Positions 17,045-25,850 of a stretch of 64,000 nt of DNA are shown in pieces. Numbering within the stretch: position 1 is the first letter of the stretch; every line of letters starts with the position of its first letter. The position numbers were made by a program, and so were the translations under genes. The notes under the pieces were generated by a model. That model had not been told where the DNA came from. It ran no database searches and worked only from the letters and a program-made list of their open reading frames with translations. This stretch comes from an uncultured Clostridia bacterium (lineage in GTDB: Bacteria > Bacillota > Clostridia > UBA1212 > UBA1255). The stretch lies in the NCBI GenBank assembly GCA_904420095.1, contig CAJFUB010000008.1, positions 56,142-120,141 of the forward strand, read 5' to 3'.

Positions 17045-17060
17045 GTTAGCTTTAACTAAC
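17045..17060. promoter_or_regulatory. GTTAG-N6-CTAAC operator, DtxR operon proximal site
   Basis: GTTAG(CTTTAA)CTAAC in the 5' leader of the DtxR operon, about 60 bases before its start codon. Confidence 0.7.
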
Positions 17061-17103
17061 TTATGCTTTTAAAAAAACGGCGGCATTTCCGCTCTATCCT
17101 TTT

Positions 17104-17155
17104 GTTAGTTATATCTAACTAACAAAAGGATACCATAAAACACAAATCCGGTCAA
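17104..17155 (-). promoter_or_regulatory. DtxR operon promoter with GTTAG-N6-CTAAC operator
   Basis: Minus strand: -35 TTGACC (17150-17155), 17-base spacer, -10 TATCCT (17127-17132). Right after the -10 comes the operator (17104-17119), which sits in a longer palindrome whose arms ATCCTTTTGTTAG match on both sides. This placement at the transcription start fits repression. Confidence 0.75.
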
Positions 17156-17196
17156 GAGCGGCGGGAAAATTTTTTACCGCTGAAGCCTTGGAGGCT

Positions 17197-18936
17197 TCAA
17201 GCATTCCGCAGTACCCAATTCTGGCTTCTGTTCTGCAGCTCTACCATATGGCTGTAAATGCCGTTCCGCTCCTGCAGCTCCGCAGGCGTCCCCTGTTCGG
17301 CAACCCGGCCGTCGGCCAGCACGACGATTTTATCGGCTCCCGCAACCGTACGCATGCGGTGCGCAATGACCAGCACGGTTTTATTGCGGATCAGACGGGA
17401 AAGCGCAGTCTGAATCAAGGTTTCGTTTTCAACATCCAGGGAAGCGGTTGCTTCATCCAGCAGAATAATCGGCGCATCCTTCAGAAATGCGCGCGCAATG
17501 GAAATCCGCTGCCGTTCGCCCCCTGAAAGAGAGCAGCCGTTTTCACCGATTCTACTGTTCCAGCCTTCCGGCAGACGCAGCGCGAATTCATCGCAGTTGG
17601 CGAGCTTCGCGGCGGCAATTACTTCTTCATCAGAAGCATCCTTTCGTCCAATTCGGATGTTTTCCAGAATCGTATTATCAAATAAGGTTACATCCTGAAA
17701 AACAATAGAATACAGCGACAAAAGCGTTTCGGGATCGACCTTGGAAATATCCATGCCCCCAAGCGTAATTTTTCCGCTGTTTACGTCCCAGAAACGCGCG
17801 GCCAAGCGGGAAACCGTTGTTTTCCCTCCGCCGGACGGCCCGACAAGTGCCGTAACCTCTCCCTGCTTTGCCGTAAAAGAAACGTCTTTCAGTACCGCTT
17901 CCCCCGTATTGTACGCAAAGCCCACATGCTCAAATCGGATGTCGCACCCCTGATGATCAAGCCGATTTCCGCCGCTCTGCACAGGATGATCCAGGATTTC
18001 ATTCATACGGGCAATATTGGTCCGCGTGCTGATGACCGCCGCAAGATTCTGAAGCGCGGACTGAAGAGGATCGTAAAGACGGGAAACAACTAACAGAAAC
18101 AGGAAAAAGGCAGACACATCCAAGCTGCCTCGAATCAGCAGGACCGAACCGGCAAGAGCGACTGTCGCAATACCAAGCTTTAAAATCAGAGAAGCGGACA
18201 CCACGAACGCCGCCGTACCAAACTCGGAAATGATCGCTCTTTTTTCTACCGCTTTAATTTTTAAATCCAAAAGCTTTAAATATTCCTGCTCCGCGTTGTT
18301 CGCTTTTAAATCGCGCGCCGTCTCGATGCATTCCTGAATGCCGTCGGCGCAGGCCATTTTCGCATCCATTTGCCTTTGATTGAGCTTCTGCTGGACTTTT
18401 GAAGAAAACCCTACAATTGCGAAGGATACCGGCAATACCCAAAGGGCCGCGGCCGCCATGCGCCAATCAAACGCAAGCAGTCCCGCCGCAATTACGAGAG
18501 TTGAGAGGATCGAGCCGAATAATTCCGGAATGAAGTGGGAAAAGCTCTGTTCCAAAAACGTGCAGTCCGCCATGATTGTACTCGTTAGATCCGCAAGATC
18601 CTTCTTGCCGAAAAAGGAAAGCGGAATTTTGCGAAGCTTCTCCGCCAGGGAAATTCGGCGGATCCCGCTTTCGCGGTACGTTGCAAAATAAGTAGCATTA
18701 TACTGAAACCATGTCGCAAGCAGAATCAATCCGATGCAGACAGCGCAGCCCGAAAGATAAAATACGATTCTTCCGCCGTCGATTCTTCCTTTCAGCAGAT
18801 CATCAACGAGACGATACAGCAAGCCGGCGGGAAGCATCAGCGAAAAGTTCTGAAGCATGCATGCCAGACACCCTTTCACCAGATCCTTTGCTCCCTGCTC
18901 CGAAAGCGCAAATTTTCTCTGAAGCTTTTTTATCAT
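17197..18936 (-). CDS. ABC half-transporter (exporter fold), YbtP/YbtQ-like
   Basis: 579 aa from ATG 18936, nine bases after GGAGG; open sequence further upstream overlaps the partner gene in another frame. An N-terminal six-helix membrane domain (about residues 1-300) is fused to an ATPase domain: Walker A GPSGGGKTT, signature LSGGERQR, Walker B IILLDEAT, His switch IAHR. Type IV ABC fold; heterodimer partner is the gene just upstream, spaced by four bases. YbtPQ/IrtAB relatives import siderophores despite their exporter fold, while others export drugs or lipids. The shared operator favours a metal link, but direction is not proven. Confidence 0.85.
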   Translation of the reverse strand: MIKKLQRKFALSEQGAKDLVKGCLACMLQNFSLMLPAGLLYRLVDDLLKGRIDGGRIVFYLSGCAVCIGLILLATWFQYNATYFATYRESGIRRISLAEKLRKIPLSFFGKKDLADLTSTIMADCTFLEQSFSHFIPELFGSILSTLVIAAGLLAFDWRMAAAALWVLPVSFAIVGFSSKVQQKLNQRQMDAKMACADGIQECIETARDLKANNAEQEYLKLLDLKIKAVEKRAIISEFGTAAFVVSASLILKLGIATVALAGSVLLIRGSLDVSAFFLFLLVVSRLYDPLQSALQNLAAVISTRTNIARMNEILDHPVQSGGNRLDHQGCDIRFEHVGFAYNTGEAVLKDVSFTAKQGEVTALVGPSGGGKTTVSRLAARFWDVNSGKITLGGMDISKVDPETLLSLYSIVFQDVTLFDNTILENIRIGRKDASDEEVIAAAKLANCDEFALRLPEGWNSRIGENGCSLSGGERQRISIARAFLKDAPIILLDEATASLDVENETLIQTALSRLIRNKTVLVIAHRMRTVAGADKIVVLADGRVAEQGTPAELQERNGIYSHMVELQNRSQNWVLRNA

Positions 18937-18940
18937 ACGA

Positions 18941-20710
18941 TCAAACCTCCTCTGCCATTTTCCAGCGGACCGAAGCCTGGTAATCCGTCCACATTTTATA
19001 AAATAATCCGCCCCGTTCCGTGAGCTCCCGGCACGTTCCGCTTTCTGCGATCCGTCCGTCCTCCAATACATAAATTCGATCCGCATCCGCAACAGTAGAA
19101 AGCCGATGCGCAATCATGAGGACCGTTTTCCCCTTAGATAATGCAGAAAACGCTTCCTGTACCCTGGCTTCGTTATCGGGATCGGCAAATGCTGTAGCCT
19201 CATCCAGAATAATGATCGGGGAATTTTTCAGCATGGCGCGCGCAATCGCAATCCTCTGCTGCTCCCCTCCGGAAAGATACACGCCCTTTGTGCCGACAAC
19301 GGTATCCGCGCCGCGCGGCAGCTTCTCGATAATGTCCATGCACTGCGCCGCCCGCAGAGCTTCCAGGATCTCTTCCCGGGAAGCCTCCGGTCTGCCCATC
19401 CGTACATTTTCCAAAATGGAGGCTTTTATAAGATGGCTGTTCTGGAAAACAAAAGAAACGTTCTCCATCAGTTCTTCCTTCCGTATGTCCTTGACGTCAA
19501 CGCCCCCGATCAGCACGCGTCCGCTCTGCGGATCAAAAAAGCGCGATATTATATTGGCAAGCGTCGTTTTTCCTCCCCCGGAAGGTCCGACAAACGCGAC
19601 CGTTTCGCCCGCCTGCACAAAAAGCGAAACATTTTCCAAAGCGTTTTTCTCCCCGTCATAGCTGTAGCTGACATTTTGCAGCTCTACCGATCCGTTCCTC
19701 GGATGCTTCGGCTCCGCGGGCTCCGGAAGCGGCCGTAATTCCATCACGCTGTCAATCCGTTTCAGCGCGTCGTCTACAATCATGGCATTTTCGCTCTGAA
19801 ACATAATTCTGGTAAGCGTTACGTAAATTACCGGCGTGATAATAATATAAAAGATCAAATTCAGCAGAAATTCCTGCGTAACGCCGTTTCGTGTAAAAAT
19901 CAAGGCCGCGGCAATCAGAAACGCAAACACGCTGTTGATTGCTGCCGTATAAAACATCATAGGCAGACGAAGCTGCTTCGTATAGGCAATCACCCATTTT
20001 TCATAGCGGTCGATAGAGCCCTTGAATTTTTTAAAAGAAAATACGGTCTGTCCAAAGGTCTTTACGACCGGGATTCCTCGAACGTATTCTACAGCCTCAT
20101 TTGACATCTCTTCCAGCGCATTCTGGTATTCCGCCATTTTCTGCTGCATTTTCTTGCCGGTCATACTCATCATAATCAGAAATCCCAGCAAAACCGGCGC
20201 GAGGCTGAGAAGTCCCAGCCGCCAATCGAAAAGAAACAGCAGCGCCAGAAGTCCCACGGGCGTTGCAATCGCCGCCGCCTTGTCCGGAAGCTGGTGCGCC
20301 AGATAGGTCTCAGTGGCAGCGCTCGACTCATTGATGATTTTGCGCAGCCGTCCGCTCCCGAAGCTCTCTGCAAAGCCCAGGGGAAGCGTTACAATATGAT
20401 GTACGGCATCGCTGCGGATCCTGGCGGCGATCCGGAAGGCCGCGATATGGGAGCACATAAGAGCCGCAATATATATGATCAGCGACAATACGGCAAACAA
20501 TACCGCCATCCAGCCGTTTCGTACAAGGTTCTGCGCCGCTGCGAAATCGGGCGCAGTCTCCAGGACCTCGCGGATGATCTTCCATAAATACCAGAAGGGA
20601 ACCAGGGCCAGAAGCGCGCTCAGCGCAGACAGAATCCAGGAAGCGTACGAGAGAAAACGGTGTGCGCCCGCATATCCCATCAGCCTCGATAAATTCGATT
20701 GTTTTTTCAT
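18941..20710 (-). CDS. ABC half-transporter (exporter fold), YbtP/YbtQ-like partner
   Basis: 589 aa from ATG 20710 (GAGGAGGAAG just upstream; open sequence back to 20779 precedes the ribosome site). Membrane domain about residues 1-310, then ATPase: Walker A GPSGGGKTT, signature LSGGEQQR, Walker B IIILDEAT, His switch IAHR. Both consensus sites look intact in this pair, so both could hydrolyse ATP. Expressed downstream of a TetR gene, with an operator of the GTTAG type in between, suggesting two layers of control. Confidence 0.85.
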   Translation of the reverse strand: MKKQSNLSRLMGYAGAHRFLSYASWILSALSALLALVPFWYLWKIIREVLETAPDFAAAQNLVRNGWMAVLFAVLSLIIYIAALMCSHIAAFRIAARIRSDAVHHIVTLPLGFAESFGSGRLRKIINESSAATETYLAHQLPDKAAAIATPVGLLALLFLFDWRLGLLSLAPVLLGFLIMMSMTGKKMQQKMAEYQNALEEMSNEAVEYVRGIPVVKTFGQTVFSFKKFKGSIDRYEKWVIAYTKQLRLPMMFYTAAINSVFAFLIAAALIFTRNGVTQEFLLNLIFYIIITPVIYVTLTRIMFQSENAMIVDDALKRIDSVMELRPLPEPAEPKHPRNGSVELQNVSYSYDGEKNALENVSLFVQAGETVAFVGPSGGGKTTLANIISRFFDPQSGRVLIGGVDVKDIRKEELMENVSFVFQNSHLIKASILENVRMGRPEASREEILEALRAAQCMDIIEKLPRGADTVVGTKGVYLSGGEQQRIAIARAMLKNSPIIILDEATAFADPDNEARVQEAFSALSKGKTVLMIAHRLSTVADADRIYVLEDGRIAESGTCRELTERGGLFYKMWTDYQASVRWKMAEEV

Positions 20711-20784
20711 ATTCTTCCTCCTCTTCCATTTAGGGGCCGTCCGGAGTCGCTTCTGCTTCGAAGCGGCTCCGGCAGCCACGTAAA

Positions 20785-20800
20785 GTTTGTTATAACTAAC
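20785..20800. promoter_or_regulatory. GTTAG-N6-CTAAC-like operator before the first ABC pair
   Basis: GTTTG(TTATAA)CTAAC: one mismatch in the left half, embedded in the palindrome AAAGTT.GTTATAAC.AACTTT. It lies between the TetR stop and the ABC gene. No convincing separate -35/-10 pair was found here. Confidence 0.55.
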
Positions 20801-20822
20801 TTTTGTGCAAAAACATAGGGCG

Positions 20823-21440
20823 TTAAAACCCCATGATTTTCATCCACCCCGCTGTGTAAAATTCACGCAGCTCCCGGATGTAGCGCTGCGATTTTTCTTT
20901 TGGCATATCGTGAATTACAATTTCGAAAAAACCGGAAAACATTCCGCTGATCAGGATATGCTCCAGCTGACCGTCAAGCTCTTTTATGGCGACGCCGGCG
21001 CTTTTCATCGTTTCCTGGAAGCGGCGTGTTCCCTCCTCCTCGATTTCTACCATCTCATGGACAAAATGCTCATATTCCGTCCCCGACGAGCAGCACAGAA
21101 GCAGCTTGAATGCGTCGAAATGTTCATAGATATAATCCACCATCCAATCCAGAAAGACGCCCGAGGCCTCTCCCAGCTGCTTTGCCTGTTCCTCCGGTGG
21201 CAAAGCGGCAAAGGCGTCCTGTACGTTCTGAAAGCCTCCGATGCAGGTGCGCGCCGCTTCGTCGACGAGCGCGCGAAACAGAGCTTCTTTACTGTCAAAA
21301 TAGCCGTAAAACGCACCGGTCGTAACTCCGGCTTCTTTTACGATATTCCGGAGGGATGCGGCACGGAAGCCCTTCTCCAGAAATTCCTTTTTCCCGGCGC
21401 GCAGGATATTCTGCAGTGTGCTCAAATCATCCTTTCCCAA
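20823..21440 (-). CDS. TetR/AcrR family transcriptional regulator
   Basis: 205 aa. N-terminal helix-turn-helix (about residues 10-55: ILRAGKKEFLEKGF ... IVKEAGVTTGAFYGYFDSKE) is the TetR signature; the rest is the ligand-binding helical domain. A 24-base palindrome lies 16 bases before its start, fitting autorepression. It is co-directional with and immediately upstream of the ABC pair, so it probably controls them. Ligand unknown. Confidence 0.9.
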   Translation of the reverse strand: MGKDDLSTLQNILRAGKKEFLEKGFRAASLRNIVKEAGVTTGAFYGYFDSKEALFRALVDEAARTCIGGFQNVQDAFAALPPEEQAKQLGEASGVFLDWMVDYIYEHFDAFKLLLCCSSGTEYEHFVHEMVEIEEEGTRRFQETMKSAGVAIKELDGQLEHILISGMFSGFFEIVIHDMPKEKSQRYIRELREFYTAGWMKIMGF

Positions 21441-21455
21441 AAATCCGCCTCCTTA

Positions 21456-21479
21456 TAACGGTGTTATATAACACTGTTA
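21456..21479. promoter_or_regulatory. TetR operator palindrome
   Basis: Halves TAACGGTGTTAT and ATAACACTGTTA form a palindrome with one mismatched pair, directly upstream of the TetR gene. Confidence 0.65.
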
Positions 21480-21586
21480 CAGTATATTGCCTTTCCCCGA
21501 TTTCGTCAAGTATAATTTTTTGCTGTCTCGAGGCTTGACGAAGCAGGGCTTTCGCGATATTCTGAGACCAATGGGAGGTACGCTAT

Positions 21587-22900
21587 ATGAAAAACGATAC
21601 GTTTGATCTGATCGTAGCAGGCGGAGGCTTTGCAGGCGTCGCGGCTGCCGTCTCCGCCGCCAGATGCGGGTTGCGGGTTCTGCTTCTTGAAAAGTCAAAT
21701 TCCCTCGGCGGCGCGGCGGTAAACTGTCTTGTCAATCCCTTTATGGCGTTCCGGGCCGGAGCATTTGACAAAAGCGGCCGATTTGTCCCCTTCAGTCAGG
21801 GGATCTTTGAGGAAATTATTCAGTCGCTGCAGGAATTCGGCGGCGACACCGCCATTGAGGGCGCCGTTTTCAACGAGGAATATTTAAAAATTATATTAAA
21901 TCGGCTGGTACTGCAAAGCGGCGTACAAATCCTGTTTCACGCCTGTCTGATTTCTGCCGAGACAGAAACGGCTTCCGTGCCGCCGGAGCAGGAGCAACTT
22001 GGGAGAACCGCGCTGAAATCCGTTACCGTTACGGCCGCCGCGAGAACGCTCCGTTTTTATGCGGATTATTTTATCGACGCTACGGGCGACGCCGCTCTGG
22101 CCTATCTGAGCGGATTCCCCTGCCGTCTGGGCAGGAGCGGCGATCATCTCTGCCAGCCGATGACGCTCTGCTTTCGTCTCGCAAACGTAGATATTCCGAA
22201 ATATATCGAAACCAGAGGGCAGATCAATCCGCTTTACAACCGTTTTCAGAAAGAGGGCAAAATAAAAAACCCGCGGGAGGACGTATTGATTTTCGAAAAC
22301 CTGATCCACGGCGTGCTGCACTTCAACACAACACGCATCGTAAAATTAAATCCTACCGATCCGTTCGACCTTACGCAGGCGGAGCTCCTCGCCAGAGAGC
22401 AGGTCCTGGAGCTGTTTCTTTTTTTAAAAAGGAATTTCGAGTGCTTCCGCGAGAGTCAGCTGGTGATGACCGCGCCGGAGATCGGAATCCGCGAGAGCCG
22501 CATGATCGAGGGCGAATATCTTCTGACCGGCAGCGATCTTACGGAAAGAAAACGGTTCCCCGATACGATCGCGCTTGGCAATTACGATATCGATATCCAT
22601 AATCCGGAGGGCGCCGGCACAAGTCATCATTATTTTCGGGACGGAGAATATTACGATATTCCGTACAGAAGCCTGATCCCGCGAAGCTCCGTAAATCTGC
22701 TTGCAGCGGGCCGCTGTATTTCCGTGGATCATGAGGCGCAGGCTTCCATTCGCGTGATGCCGATCGTCTGCTGCATCGGTCAGGCCGCCGGACTTGCCGC
22801 GGCTCTGGCAGCGCGTCAACAGAAGCCGGTCGGAGCCGTTGACGCCGGGGAGCTGCAGGAGCTGATCGTGCAGCAGCACGGCGTTGTCGCAGTTGATTGA
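21587..22900 (+). CDS. FAD-dependent oxidoreductase (FAD_oxidored family)
   Basis: 437 aa. Dinucleotide loop VAGGGFAGVAAAVSAARCG at residues 10-28; the ribose-binding Glu follows in LLLEKSNSLGG. Further FAD contacts: FIDATGDAALAYLSG and the C-terminal SIRVMPIVCCIGQAAGLAA. This matches the PF12831 flavoproteins of anaerobes, sometimes annotated as precorrin- or heterodisulfide-reductase-like. ATGGGAGG provides the ribosome site. Single gene; a weak GCG/CGC hairpin with a T-run (22903-22947) may end it. Substrate unknown. Confidence 0.85.
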   Translation: MKNDTFDLIVAGGGFAGVAAAVSAARCGLRVLLLEKSNSLGGAAVNCLVNPFMAFRAGAFDKSGRFVPFSQGIFEEIIQSLQEFGGDTAIEGAVFNEEYLKIILNRLVLQSGVQILFHACLISAETETASVPPEQEQLGRTALKSVTVTAAARTLRFYADYFIDATGDAALAYLSGFPCRLGRSGDHLCQPMTLCFRLANVDIPKYIETRGQINPLYNRFQKEGKIKNPREDVLIFENLIHGVLHFNTTRIVKLNPTDPFDLTQAELLAREQVLELFLFLKRNFECFRESQLVMTAPEIGIRESRMIEGEYLLTGSDLTERKRFPDTIALGNYDIDIHNPEGAGTSHHYFRDGEYYDIPYRSLIPRSSVNLLAAGRCISVDHEAQASIRVMPIVCCIGQAAGLAAALAARQQKPVGAVDAGELQELIVQQHGVVAVD

Positions 22901-22964
22901 CGAAAGCGCGGCGGTCTCACAAAAACCGTCTGAAATTCGCTTTTTTTGTCCGTCAAAATAATAT

Positions 22965-22993
22965 TTGACAAAGGTGGTCCGATGTTTTATAAT
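22965..22993 (+). promoter_or_regulatory. tRNA-Ser promoter
   Basis: Consensus TTGACA (22965-22970) and TATAAT (22988-22993) with a 17-base spacer, 17 bases before the tRNA. Confidence 0.9.
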
Positions 22994-23010
22994 ACACCAG
23001 TCTTGGCTAT

Positions 23011-23103
23011 GGAGAAGTCGCCTAGTCCGGTCGAGGGCGCACGACTGGAAATCGTGTAAACCGCAAAACGGTTTCGAGGGTTCGAATCCCTCCTTCTCCG
23101 CCA
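23011..23103 (+). tRNA. tRNA-Ser (GGA anticodon)
   Basis: Class II tRNA with long variable arm. Acceptor GGAGAAG pairs with CTTCTCC; anticodon stem CACGA/TCGTG encloses CTGGAAA, anticodon GGA; T arm GAGGGTTCGAATCCCTC; encoded CCA at 23101-23103. The AT-rich accessory region starts right after it, so it may be an integration site. Confidence 0.97.
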
Positions 23104-23105
23104 TC

Positions 23106-23145
23106 ACAAAACCGTCGATTTTTTGAATTGACGGTTTTGTTTTTT
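23106..23145 (+). terminator. tRNA-Ser terminator
   Basis: ACAAAACCGTC/GACGGTTTTGT stem followed by TTTTT. Confidence 0.9.
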
Positions 23146-23238
23146 AATATTTATTTGATTTTTGCATCAAATTGCCTAAAAATAATTGAAGTAATTAATT
23201 TATTTTATTGCATAATCACTTTACCAGCTTTAGTGAAT

Positions 23239-23922
23239 ATGATATTATTGATGTGTAAACTTGGGGAGGCACCCATAACAAAAAACAGCAGTTTTTATTG
23301 CAAATCGAATACAAAGGGGAGGGTACCCATTACAAAAAACATCATTGTAATCGATGAGCAAGGCAATCAGTATGAAAACACGTATCCGAAACGGGCAAAA
23401 GGGCTCGTAAAAAGCGGTAGGGCACGCTTGGTTTCGGAAAATACGATCTGTCTTGCGTGTCCGCCAAATAAAATTTGGGAGGATTTGAAAATGTCAAATA
23501 AAAATATTAAACCTGAAGATGTAACTGTGGAAATACCAAATGAAGTTAAAGAAGAGATAGCGAAAAATGTAAAGATTGAAGGAATAATTAGAGACACTGT
23601 AAAAAAACAAACACCGAAGGAGACTAATATGTCAGATAATATGAAAAAAAAAGAACAAGTTTTCGCACAAATTGCTGAACTTCAAAAGGATCTTGAATCT
23701 ATCGATAAGTTACTATTTAGCATTCAATGCGTAAGTGACTCTCAGCAATATGTGGAATCGGATGATGGCGATCCACTTACACTTGATTATATGCCTGAGG
23801 TTGCTCTTGAAAAAATTAAGGCAATGCGTGAGATAGTAATGTCGAGAGAACATACGATTAATTCGATGCTTAGTTTTTACTTATCAGTTTATAATGAATT
23901 AAAAGACGCTGAAAAAGAGTAA
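23239..23922 (+). CDS. hypothetical protein with RRXRR-like N-terminal motif
   Basis: Not assigned to a functional family. The core begins IIVIDEQGNQYENTYPKRAKGLVKSGRAR, a short module seen at the N-terminus of various Clostridia proteins, followed by ENTICLACPPN, a charged linker, and a helical, probably coiled-coil C-terminal half (about the last 100 residues). Start is uncertain: ATG 23239 or 23251 are possible, but GGGGAGG (23316-23322) sits properly before an in-frame ATT at 23329 that matches the start of the conserved part. The frame open to 23128 runs through the tRNA terminator and is not real. AT-rich, unlike the core genes. Confidence 0.6.
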   Translation: MILLMCKLGEAPITKNSSFYCKSNTKGRVPITKNIIVIDEQGNQYENTYPKRAKGLVKSGRARLVSENTICLACPPNKIWEDLKMSNKNIKPEDVTVEIPNEVKEEIAKNVKIEGIIRDTVKKQTPKETNMSDNMKKKEQVFAQIAELQKDLESIDKLLFSIQCVSDSQQYVESDDGDPLTLDYMPEVALEKIKAMREIVMSREHTINSMLSFYLSVYNELKDAEKE

Positions 23923-23951
23923 TCATATATTTGGCGGTATCCTTTGCATGG

Positions 23952-23985
23952 CAGAGCAGGCGTTATATCGCTTGCTCTGTTTTTA
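23952..23985 (+). terminator. Rho-independent terminator
   Basis: CAGAGCAggcg/cgcTTGCTCTG stem followed by TTTTTA, 30 bases after the preceding gene's stop. Confidence 0.8.
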
Positions 23986-24096
23986 TACTATTATTGTTGG
24001 CAATATAATATGTTTTAGAATTGTTCAAACTCATTAGTGTCGGTTCAAATCCCACAAAAAACGCATGGCATCTTTTTTGTACCCGGTAGATACGTC

Positions 24097-24330
24097 GGGG
24101 CAAAGCGAACTTTGCTCCTCATTTTCGCAAAAAGTTGTGCTTGGCTCACTTGTTCGGTTATGGCGACTTTTCAAGCAGCCTACACCTATCACGTCGGCTC
24201 GCTGTTGCTGCCAATTTTTTGCGCGTTCGAGAGTTCGACTCCCACCGCCGAAATGCTGAAAACATCTTTTTCATGTGGCTTAGACAAAAAAGCACGGCAT
24301 TGTAGAGTGGAGCTCTCGTGTTGTGCTTTT
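24097..24330 (+). repeat. dispersed hairpin repeat, copy A
   Basis: Related over about 200 bases to the inverted copy at 63124-63336. It contains a GCAAAG-CGAA-CTTTGC palindrome, separated arms CGCAAAAAGT ... ATTTTTTGCG, a tRNA T-arm-like GAGAGTTCGACTCC (24228-24241), and a final AAAAGCAC ... GTGCTTTT hairpin. The 440 bases between the genes at 23922 and 24363 hold the terminator and this repeat; the open frame crossing it (24037-24375) follows repeat sequence and is not called. Confidence 0.65.
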
Positions 24331-24362
24331 GTTATATATGGTATAATAAAAAGTTTGAATAT

Positions 24363-24842
24363 ATGGGAAATATGATTCAATCAGCATATGCACTTTTTTA
24401 TATACGTGATATGTATATAAACCATGTAACCTGTGGAATTGATGATAATGGAACTCCTGTTTATTATGAGCAGTTTCCACAACAACTCAAAATTTTATAT
24501 GGTGGCCGAAGCGGTTATATTTACACAGTCATAAATCATGGTGAAATAGTTAGCGGTCATACAAATGGTGTGTGGATTTCGACACAGCCTATAAAAGTTG
24601 CTTCTGCCAGTTTTATTAAAAATGTGTATGATGAAATAATAACAGCTGAGAGTAGCGGTGAAATACAAATAATTCGATATGAGGATTTATCAGAGGAGAA
24701 GAAATTGCAAACAATAGAAATGATATGTAATTCTATATTAAAGCATAAGTATATATCTAACGATTGTGCTAAATCTCGTTTTATAAGAGAAAATTTTTCT
24801 GAAGCTTGGAATATGGCAGAAGAAAAAGCGAAACACCCGTGA
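24363..24842 (+). CDS. hypothetical protein
   Basis: 159 aa from ATG 24363 (or 24372), neither with a strong ribosome site. Not recognised. Composition is that of a soluble protein: an N-terminal segment with aromatic residues (YALFYIRDMYI), a predicted beta-rich middle (YTVINHGEIVSGHTNGVWIS) and a helical, charged C-terminus. AT-rich codons and placement between two related repeats suggest an acquired cassette-like gene. No signal peptide or membrane span. Confidence 0.55.
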   Translation: MGNMIQSAYALFYIRDMYINHVTCGIDDNGTPVYYEQFPQQLKILYGGRSGYIYTVINHGEIVSGHTNGVWISTQPIKVASASFIKNVYDEIITAESSGEIQIIRYEDLSEEKKLQTIEMICNSILKHKYISNDCAKSRFIRENFSEAWNMAEEKAKHP

Positions 24843-24894
24843 AAACAAAACCTCGGTGTCGGCAGAATTTTTATTTACTGACCTTGTCCAACTG

Positions 24895-25014
24895 ATATCT
24901 TGCTATGTGCAAGAGTTCCATTCCCACTGCAAAAATAACGAAAATATCTATTTTGTGTGGCTCTTACATAAAAGCACAGCATTGAGGAGTTGAACTCCCG
25001 TGTTGTGCTTTTTG
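24895..25014 (+). repeat. dispersed hairpin repeat, copy B
   Basis: Shares with copy A the segment AAGAGTTCCATTCCCA, the stretch around TTTTGTGTGGCTCTTA, and the terminal hairpin. The AAAAGCAC/GTGCTTTT outer stem is kept while the inner stem changes from AGAG/CTCT to GGAGT/ACTCC, as if pairing were maintained. It can also act as terminator (GTGCTTTTTG). Confidence 0.6.
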
Positions 25015-25065
25015 ATTTTATGTAATATAATTTTTAGAAATGATGGCTCATGGAAGAGGGAAAAA

Positions 25066-25599
25066 TTGGCCGAATTAATTGAAACGAAACGATTGCTTCT
25101 CCGTTGCTGGCAAGATGATGATGCAGAAGAACTTTACAAAATCTGTCTTGACCCCAGATTGCGACTTTCCGGGGTAAGTTCATACAGAAATATTGAAGAA
25201 AGCCGAAGTGCCATTTGCAGCTGGAAAAAGAATCCGGAAATGCGTGCCGTTATCCACAAAGACGAGCATCGCTTGATAGGGTTTATTTTATTTGGAGACA
25301 TGAATCGATATGCGCAATACAAAGAATTAGAATACGCTGTCGCAGCCAACTATCGAAATAAAGGATATGCAACAGAAACTCTTATGGCGATGCTTGAATA
25401 TATGTTTTCTGAACGGGATACCGAAGTAGCTGCTGCCTGGGTACGGTCCTTTAATAAAGAATGTGTGCGTGTGCTGGAAAAATGTCATTTTACTTATGAA
25501 GGCACTCTTAGAAAACATGCCAGGGATAGAGGAGACACCTTGTGTTATTCTATTTTGAAAGAAGAATGGGTTGAACACAGACTGAAAAAGCAGTCATGA
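25066..25599 (+). CDS. GNAT N-acetyltransferase (RimJ/RimL type)
   Basis: 177 aa from TTG 25066, five bases after AGAGGG; open sequence upstream is repeat DNA. Starts ELIETKRLLLRCWQDDDA, the usual opening of Acetyltransf_3 enzymes. The acetyl-CoA loop is seen as YAVAANYRNKGYATETL, followed by NKECVRVLEKCHFTYEGTLRKH. Acetylates an unknown amine or protein N-terminus. Last gene of the AT-rich stretch. The next 250 bases (25600-25850) show no gene, repeat or clear hairpin. Confidence 0.82.
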   Translation: MAELIETKRLLLRCWQDDDAEELYKICLDPRLRLSGVSSYRNIEESRSAICSWKKNPEMRAVIHKDEHRLIGFILFGDMNRYAQYKELEYAVAANYRNKGYATETLMAMLEYMFSERDTEVAAAWVRSFNKECVRVLEKCHFTYEGTLRKHARDRGDTLCYSILKEEWVEHRLKKQS

Positions 25600-25850
25600 A
25601 TTCAGCTTCAAAGGATAAACTGAATTCCTCCTTGCTAAATGAATGATGGTACTGGGAACATAGTAAAGATGGAGTGAAAAGGCAAGAAAATTAGCATGCT
25701 TATATCGATAACACTCAAAAAAGCGTACACACGGGATTTTTATCCATATATGCTTCATATCTCTCATAAGAAGCTCGCTAATTTTTCTTTTGGCAATCGA
25801 ATCTAAATATTTTCTTCGTCATACCTTCCCGTACACAGAAAAAACTTTCT

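Noticed and set aside
24030..24241. A degenerate tRNA gene, from T-arm-like sequences at about 24040 and 24228
   Set aside because: No matching acceptor, D or anticodon arms are present; kept only as a feature of the repeat.
24037..24375. 112-codon open frame as a gene
   Set aside because: It lies mostly within repeat copy A and has no ribosome site or protein-like pattern.
24290..25014. Integron attC sites between the small genes
   Set aside because: GTTGTGC does not satisfy the GTTRRRY core and no integrase is in the window.
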